A stretch of 64,000 nt of DNA, taken from positions 8,246,001 through 8,310,000 of the forward strand of contig CAVUHL010000003.1 of NCBI GenBank assembly GCA_963741305.1, written 5' to 3'. Shown one piece after another: positions 53,466 through 64,000 of this stretch (positions are counted from its first letter, which is position 1; the number at the start of each line of letters is the position of its first letter). The notes under the pieces were generated by a model that worked only from the letters and a program-made list of their open reading frames with translations, had not been told where the DNA came from and ran no database searches. This stretch comes from DATMER01 sp963741305. Lineage in GTDB: Bacteria; Acidobacteriota; Thermoanaerobaculia; Multivoradales; UBA5704. The position numbers and the translations under genes are program-made.

Positions 53466-54815
53466 CTAGACAACCAGGCCCGAGCGCCGGATCAGCGCAG
53501 CCAGATGGAGGTTGGACTGCCTGACGATCTCCGGCAGGTCCATATGGGTGAGCAGGCCGTCCTCGACCAGCAGGCGGCCGGCGACCAGGACGTGGCGGAC
53601 CGCCGCCCGGGAGGCCCCGAACGCGACGAGGTCGTGCGGGTCCACCTGGGGGGCGGCCCACATCTCGGGCCGGTCCAGGGAGAGGACGGTCAGGTCGGCG
53701 GCCTTGCCGGGCTCGATCGTGCCCACCTCGTCCTGAAGCCCGAGGGCGCGCGCTCCCTCGCTGGTGGCGAGGCGCAGGGCATCGAGGCCGGAAAAGGCGT
53801 CCGGGCCGTGCTTGAGCTTCTGGAGGAGGGCGGCGAGGCGGACCTCGTCCAGGTTGTCCAGGTGGTTGCTGCACGCGGCGCCGTCGCAGCCGATCCCGAC
53901 CGGCACCCCCGCGCGCCGGATCGCTACGAGGTCGGCGATCCCCGAGCCGAGCTTCAGGTTGGAGCTGGGGCAGTGGACCACGCTCCAGCGGGCCGAGCGC
54001 GCGCGCTCCAGATGGCCGGCGGTGAGCCAGACGCCATGGGCGAGGCGCAGGTCCGTGGCGAGGAGCCCCTGGTCCGCGAAGTACTCGACCTCGTCCCGGC
54101 CCTTGAGCTCGCGGACGGCGAGCGTCTCATCCTGCTGCTCGAGGGCGTGGGTGTGGATGGGCCAGCCGTGCCGCAGCGAGAGGTCGCGGATCCCCTCCCA
54201 GAGCGTATCGGAGCAGGTGAGGATGAAGCGCGGGTTGAGGGCGAAGCGCAGGAGGCCGCCGCCGGAGCCGTCGAAGCGGGGGCCGAGGGCCTCGGCATCG
54301 GCGAGCACGCGGTCGGTCTCTCCACGCATTACGCCGGGGAGGGTGGCGCCGCTGTCCATGAGGCAGGGACCGGCAAAGGCGCGGAGCCCGGATTCGGCGA
54401 GGCCGCGCAGGAGCCCGCCGGAGCCGGGGCCGATGCCGATGTCCTGAATGGTGGTGGTGCCGCCGAGCAGGCACTCGGCCGCGCCGAGGAGCGCGCACCA
54501 GTAGGCGCTCTCGTCATCATGGGCGGCTTCGAGCGGCCAGATGCGCTCGCGCAGCCAGGCGAGGAGCCGGCGCCCCTCGGCGAGGCCGCGGAAGAAGGTC
54601 TGGCCGAGATGGAGATGCCCCTGGATCAGGCCCGGCAGGACGAGCGCGCCGGAAACGTCGAGCACGCGGGTGCCCGGCGGCGTGTCGGGGAAATGGCCGA
54701 CGTGAAGGATGCGGCCGTCCACGACGAGCACATCGGCACCGGGGAGCACGGTCGCGCGGGGGTCCAGCGTCAGGACCGTGCCGCCCCGCAGGAGGAGCGG
54801 CGTCTGAGAAGTCAT
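53466..54815 (-). CDS. Amidohydrolase of the chlorohydrolase/adenosine deaminase-like group
   Basis: A 449-residue metal-dependent deaminase of the TrzN/MtaD type. Metal and active-site residues are visible: VLPGLIQGHLHLGQTFFRGL (HxH), HGWPIHTHALEQQDE, LAHGVWLTAGHLE, HCPSSNLKLGSG and GIGCDGAACSNHLDNLDEVR. Relatives deaminate S-adenosylhomocysteine, methylthioadenosine, guanine or related compounds; the substrate here is open. The ATG overlaps the stop of the MOSC gene as ATGA, so the two are co-translated. Confidence 0.9.
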   Translation of the reverse strand: MTSQTPLLLRGGTVLTLDPRATVLPGADVLVVDGRILHVGHFPDTPPGTRVLDVSGALVLPGLIQGHLHLGQTFFRGLAEGRRLLAWLRERIWPLEAAHDDESAYWCALLGAAECLLGGTTTIQDIGIGPGSGGLLRGLAESGLRAFAGPCLMDSGATLPGVMRGETDRVLADAEALGPRFDGSGGGLLRFALNPRFILTCSDTLWEGIRDLSLRHGWPIHTHALEQQDETLAVRELKGRDEVEYFADQGLLATDLRLAHGVWLTAGHLERARSARWSVVHCPSSNLKLGSGIADLVAIRRAGVPVGIGCDGAACSNHLDNLDEVRLAALLQKLKHGPDAFSGLDALRLATSEGARALGLQDEVGTIEPGKAADLTVLSLDRPEMWAAPQVDPHDLVAFGASRAAVRHVLVAGRLLVEDGLLTHMDLPEIVRQSNLHLAALIRRSGLVV

Positions 54816-55261
54816 GGGGCGGGGGGCTCCTCCCAGGCGACCGAGTCGCCGACGCGGATCTCGCCGCCCTCGAGCACCTCGGCGCAGGCGCCGCCGCGCC
54901 AATGGGGCCGGAGAGCGGAGCGGAGGCCGGGGCGGGCCTCATCCATCTGATGGCAGGGAACGCACTCGCTCCAGATCCGCAGCCGGCAGGGGCCGACGCG
55001 CAGCACCTTGCCGCGGGTGGCCTCCAGCTCGACGCCCGAAACCATGAGGTTGGCCCGCCGGGTGCTGGGCTCCACCGGAGCGCCGAGAGAGGTGAGCGCG
55101 TCCGCCCAGCCCTCCTCGGAGATCAGGGTGACCTGGCGGCGCCCGCCCTGGTTGGCGTTGCCCGCGAGCCCCCGTCCGGGCACGAGCGTAGCGGTCTCGC
55201 GCGGGTCCATGGGACCGCGCTTGAAGCGCTTGAGCCAGATGGCGCGGAGGGTGGCGGTCAT
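54812..55261 (-). CDS. MOSC-domain protein
   Basis: A 149-residue single MOSC domain, the fold that handles molybdenum cofactor and activated sulphur. Characteristic parts are the opening IWLKRFKRGPMDP, GRGLAGNANQGGRRQVTLIS, ANLMVSGVEL and the conserved Cys region IWSECVPCHQMDEARPGLRS with GACAEVLEGGEIRVGDSV at the end. It could supply sulphur or insert Moco for an oxidoreductase elsewhere. It is upstream of and translationally coupled to the amidohydrolase gene. Confidence 0.9.
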   Translation of the reverse strand: MTATLRAIWLKRFKRGPMDPRETATLVPGRGLAGNANQGGRRQVTLISEEGWADALTSLGAPVEPSTRRANLMVSGVELEATRGKVLRVGPCRLRIWSECVPCHQMDEARPGLRSALRPHWRGGACAEVLEGGEIRVGDSVAWEEPPAP

Positions 55262-55263
55262 GC

Positions 55264-55468
55264 CCTCACCCCCGTCCCCTCTCCCGGCCGCACACCCGGA
55301 CCCCCGGGAGAGGGGCGCGCGCGAGATCCACCTTCATCTCCATCTGTGGCTCCGGTTCTGGAACGGAGCGGCGATGAATGGGAGCCATGTTGGCCGGTGG
55401 CCACCTCCCCCTCTCCCGGGGGTCCGGGTGTGCGGCTGGGAGAGGGGGCCGGGGGGTGAGGGCCTCAC
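55264..55468. repeat. Inverted pair of GC-rich palindromic elements
   Basis: A 55-base arm (ccctcacccccgtcccctct through gggagaggggcg, 55264-55318) is matched by its near-perfect reverse complement at 55407-55468. A 90 bp centre without a gene lies between. Part of the same element family is embedded in the NRPS gene at 61787-61862. The right arm overlaps the end of the gene at 55465. Confidence 0.8.
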
Positions 55469-56226
55469 TTCGCCACGGGCTCCGGCGAGGTGAACACCGT
55501 ATCCGGCAGGGCCTCGAACACCGCGATGTCGGCCATCTCCAGCTTGCGGTCGCCGCCGACCATGGCGCGGGTGGGGGCGAGGAGGATCTTGCCGTACCGC
55601 TGCCAGCCCTGCCAGCGCCAGATGGTCGGCTCGGTGGCCCGGGGCTGGTCGGGCTGGACCTGGAGGAGGTAGGCCCAGCGGTCCATCAGGTGCGTGTCGC
55701 GGTTGATGTAGGCCCAGTACTCGTCGCCCGGGGTCAGGCCGACTTTGCCGAAGGTCAGGTGGAGCTTGTCGTAAGTGTTGCCCTCGATCTGCTCCGTCCC
55801 CTCATGGGCGAGGTTCACGCCCGGGTCCTGGAGCTTGTAGGGCATCAGCAGCCAGTAGGTATCGTTGATCCAGGCGCCATAGGCGCGCTCCAGCCACTCC
55901 TTGGCCTTTTCCGCGTCCGCCGGCTTGCCATCCAGCCAGACCTCCCCCTGCCGGGTGTTCAGGTTGTGGAGGACGACGTACTTCTGGCCCTCCGGAGACT
56001 GCCCCTCCAGCCGGTGGCGGCCGGACCACTTGTCCCAATGATGGGTGCGGCGGCCGGCGAAGGTGAAGCGGATGAAGTGCGTGGAATCCCAGGCCTCCTT
56101 GCCGCCGAGGGCCTGCATCACCTGGCCAGCCACATCCGTGGCGGAAGGCTGGGCCACGGCCGGCTGAAGAGCCAGGGTGGAGAGGAGAAGGACGGTTCCG
56201 GCCGCTAAGCGAACGCGTGGGGACAT
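55465..56226 (-). CDS. Secreted hypothetical protein (LolA-like fold possible)
   Basis: A 253-residue exported protein starting MSPRVRLAAGTVLLLSTLAL behind a good aaggag site, with cleavage likely after AVAQ. The mature part reads SATDVAGQVMQALGGKEAWD, FIRFTFAGRRTHHWDKWSGR, VVLHNLNTRQGEVWLDGKPA and YDKLHLTFGKVGLTPGDEYW. It is strand-rich with tryptophans, resembling outer-membrane lipoprotein-sorting/LolA-like half-barrels often seen in this group of bacteria. No active-site motif is visible. The first 29 codons of a longer frame are unlikely. Confidence 0.7.
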   Translation of the reverse strand: MSPRVRLAAGTVLLLSTLALQPAVAQPSATDVAGQVMQALGGKEAWDSTHFIRFTFAGRRTHHWDKWSGRHRLEGQSPEGQKYVVLHNLNTRQGEVWLDGKPADAEKAKEWLERAYGAWINDTYWLLMPYKLQDPGVNLAHEGTEQIEGNTYDKLHLTFGKVGLTPGDEYWAYINRDTHLMDRWAYLLQVQPDQPRATEPTIWRWQGWQRYGKILLAPTRAMVGGDRKLEMADIAVFEALPDTVFTSPEPVAK

Positions 56227-56277
56227 GATTGGGTCTCCTTGATGTGCAGCGCGAACGATCCTAATACAGCACGGGGT

Positions 56278-56507
56278 GGGTAGACGGGTCAAACGAGTGG
56301 GTAGACTGGTCAAACGGCCGGGTAGAGGGGTCTACCCGCTCGTTTCCAGGCTCCCAACGGATGGGTAGAGGGGCCTACCCGCTCGTTTCCAGGCTCCAAA
56401 CGAGTGGGTAGAGAGGCCTACCTGCTCGTTTCCGCGCTCCGCCGGGTGGGTAGAGGGGCCTACCCACCCGGCGGAGCCTTCAAACGGGTGGATGGAGGGG
56501 GCCTACC
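56278..56507. repeat. Degenerate 21/42 bp tandem array
   Basis: Units of 21 bp such as gggtagacgggtcaaacgag change into 42-43 bp paired units (gggtaggcccctctaccc hairpin plus gctcgtttccaggctcc). The array lies between the secreted protein and the esterase genes, which are divergent. No gene is seen from 56227 to 56530. The last units run to within about 25 bp of the esterase start and may affect its expression. Confidence 0.8.
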
Positions 56508-56530
56508 CAGTGGGTTATCCTTCCCCGGCC

Positions 56531-57199
56531 ATGAATGGAAAGCTCACCTACGCCGCTCACGTCCCCGAGGGGGACGGTCCCTTCCCCGCCGTCATCCTGC
56601 TGCACGGCTGGGGCGCCAACGCTCACGACCTGCTCGGCTTCGCGCCCTTCCTCCACGGCGGCAACGCCCTGGTGCTCTGTCCGCAAGGGCCGTTTTCGCT
56701 CCCGGTGGGCTACGGCGTGCGGGGCTACGGATGGTTCCCGCTCGTCCCCGGCCAGCCCGCGGACCCCGAGGCCTTCCGCCAGGGGGCCGACGCCCTGCGC
56801 GCCTTCGTCAAGCAGTCGCTGGAGCATTATCCAATCGACCGCGAGAGGGTGGTGGTCATGGGGTTCAGCCAGGGAGGCACGATGGCGTACGACCTCGCGC
56901 TGCGGGACCCCACCCACTACACCGGCCTGGCGGCCCTGGCCTCCTGGCTCCCCGGCATCCTCGCCGAGACCCTGCCAAAGGTGCCCGAGCACGAGGAATT
57001 CCCCGTGCTGGTCATCCACGGGACCCGCGACGACCGCATCGCGGTGGAGAAGGCCCGCGAGTCCCGCGAGGCCCTGCGCCCCTACGGCGTCGCCATGACC
57101 TACCGCGAGATCGAAGGCATGGGCCACGAGATCAACCAGGAGTCCTTGAAGATCCTCGTCAAGTGGCTCGACGAGAAGGCGTTTGGCCGGGCCCGCTAA
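56531..57199 (+). CDS. Alpha/beta hydrolase, phospholipase/carboxylesterase type
   Basis: A 222-residue cytoplasmic esterase of the Abhydrolase_2 (YpfH-like) group. Landmarks are PAVILLHGWGANAHDLLGFA (oxyanion hole), VVMGFSQGGTMAYDLALRDP (nucleophile Ser, about residue 117), VLVIHGTRDDRIAVEKARES (Asp) and IEGMGHEINQESLK (His). It lies 140 bp upstream of the diiron enzyme and NRPS genes on the same strand and could act as a hydrolase for that pathway, though such enzymes are common housekeeping esterases. Confidence 0.88.
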   Translation: MNGKLTYAAHVPEGDGPFPAVILLHGWGANAHDLLGFAPFLHGGNALVLCPQGPFSLPVGYGVRGYGWFPLVPGQPADPEAFRQGADALRAFVKQSLEHYPIDRERVVVMGFSQGGTMAYDLALRDPTHYTGLAALASWLPGILAETLPKVPEHEEFPVLVIHGTRDDRIAVEKARESREALRPYGVAMTYREIEGMGHEINQESLKILVKWLDEKAFGRAR

Positions 57200-57338
57200 G
57201 CCGGGGGGGTCGCTATATAGCGATGTTTCTCTGTAAACTCCGCTTGGCGGGCGCACGCCGCGTTCTGCGCAGATAGACACAGGCACCCACAGACTGGCTT
57301 GTCGCTCGCCCGAACCTCCATCCAAAAGGAGAGGCACA

Positions 57339-58037
57339 ATGCAGGGTATTACCGAGCGACTCGAGGAGAACCCGCTCCGCAGGGAGCTGATCCATCATCC
57401 ATTCTTCAAGGAAGTGCGGACCGCCAACCTCACCCGCGGGCAGGTGGGCGCCTTCCTGGGCCAGTGGTGGCATCCTCTGCACTACTTTCCGAACTTCCTC
57501 TCGCGCACGATCGACCAGGTACCCGTGCTGGAGATGAAGACGGCGATCGGCAAGATCCTCTACCAGGAGCTTGGCGAGGGCGATCCGGCCCGGGCGCACG
57601 AGCGCATGTACATCTCCACCATGGTGGATGCGGGGTTCGACCGGGCCACCGTGTCCGAGGCGCCGCCGTTCGAGGAGACCCGCCGGCTCGTGCAGCGCTA
57701 CAAGGAGGCTTCGGCCGAGCGCCTGAGCGCCCTCGGCTTCGTTTATGGCACGGAGGTGGCAGACCTCGCCATGGTGGCCGGAATTGGCAACGCCGTCCGC
57801 CGGGTTTCCGGTCTTGAGAGCCTGCCGTGGGTGGACATTCACATCCTGCAGGAGCCTGACCACGTCGATCAAGCCAACGAGGCCTTGGAGGCCGGGTTCT
57901 CCCCCGAAGAGGTCGATGTAATCGTAGCCAGCGCCGAGGAGATGTGGACCCTCTGGATTGCCTTCTTCAACCGCCTGCGCCAGGTGATGTTCGGCAAAGC
58001 CCCGGTCGAGGCCGAGGCCGTTGCCGTCACTGCCTGA
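57339..58037 (+). CDS. Haem-oxygenase-like diiron enzyme (TenA/PqqC-like fold)
   Basis: A 232-residue all-helical protein of the iron-containing redox/haem-oxygenase-like superfamily. Likely iron ligands are Glu and His in LYQELGEGDPARAHERMY (residues 77-87), Glu139 in YGTEVADL and His168/His175 in WVDIHILQEPDHVDQAN. Relatives include UndA (fatty acid decarboxylase) and N-oxygenases. It starts behind aaaaggagag and ends nine bases before the FAAL-NRPS start, so it is almost certainly co-transcribed and may oxidise the fatty acyl or peptidyl intermediate. Confidence 0.82.
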   Translation: MQGITERLEENPLRRELIHHPFFKEVRTANLTRGQVGAFLGQWWHPLHYFPNFLSRTIDQVPVLEMKTAIGKILYQELGEGDPARAHERMYISTMVDAGFDRATVSEAPPFEETRRLVQRYKEASAERLSALGFVYGTEVADLAMVAGIGNAVRRVSGLESLPWVDIHILQEPDHVDQANEALEAGFSPEEVDVIVASAEEMWTLWIAFFNRLRQVMFGKAPVEAEAVAVTA

Positions 58038-58046
58038 AGGTGCCGG

Positions 58047-64000
<5,954 letters not shown>

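Overview
This 64 kb, high-GC window looks like part of a chromosome from an environmental, soil-type Gram-negative bacterium. The best guess is Acidobacteriota, possibly Thermoanaerobaculia-like. The reasons are the uniformly high GC, the mersacidin-type RiPP leader, the MoxR/vWA/beta-propeller operon, the C-terminal secretion-type anchors and the many dispersed palindromic repeats. There is no rRNA or tRNA to fix the taxonomy, so a myxobacterial or other deep lineage cannot be excluded. No tRNA, rRNA or CRISPR array was seen.

Layout. 0-5.3 kb: accessory DNA with an orphan antitoxin, an aldo/keto reductase, a VapBC pair, an MgtC-like membrane protein and several gene relics. 5.3-11.5 kb: a tightly overlapped four-gene minus-strand operon, MoxR ATPase > small bpX-like protein > vWA/beta-propeller protein > large bpX-like/beta-propeller protein. 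11.7-14.7 kb: metallophosphoesterase, S51 peptidase and sulfatase-like enzyme. 14.8-22.3 kb: an internally deleted LOG-family gene, PhoH, secreted proteins, an M15 peptidase, a DMT transporter, a beta-lactamase-fold hydrolase and a trypsin-like protease. 22.3-29.1 kb: a plastic region. A 3,969 bp IS1-family-like transposon (17 bp terminal inverted repeats, 8 bp target duplication, at least six cargo genes) sits inside an array of degenerate 21 bp tandem repeats, next to a ruined GMC oxidoreductase locus. 29.1-32.7 kb: a class II lanthipeptide locus (lanM plus a mersacidin-type precursor). 32.8-40.8 kb: L,D-transpeptidase, the NHEJ pair LigD/Ku, FdhD, a possible small RNA, two BON-domain lipoproteins and MarC. 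40.8-44.6 kb: a 20 bp tandem array, a TIR-STAND-TPR conflict-type protein and a 243 bp palindromic element. 44.6-56.2 kb: peptidases, ClpS/ClpA, a hydrolase, release factor 3, an amidohydrolase, a MOSC protein and a secreted protein. 56.3-64 kb: a 21/42 bp repeat array, an esterase, a haem-oxygenase-like diiron enzyme and the first 1,984 residues of a FAAL-ACP-C-A-PCP-C lipopeptide synthetase that runs off the window.

Two genome-scale themes stand out. First, palindromic repeats have entered open reading frames without breaking them (three times in the NRPS, once in the TIR-STAND gene) and supply stop codons to a convergent gene pair. Second, several genes have lost internal segments with the ends rejoined (alpha/beta hydrolase, LOG protein, gluconate dehydrogenase subunit 3/GMC fusion). 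This is the kind of scar expected from error-prone end joining, for which Ku and LigD are encoded here, though that link is only inference. The best candidates for new biology are the lanthipeptide with its apparently CTG-initiated synthetase, the cargo-bearing IS1-like transposon, the 20-21 bp period tandem arrays, and the sigma54-like promoter/terminator unit upstream of the BON genes.
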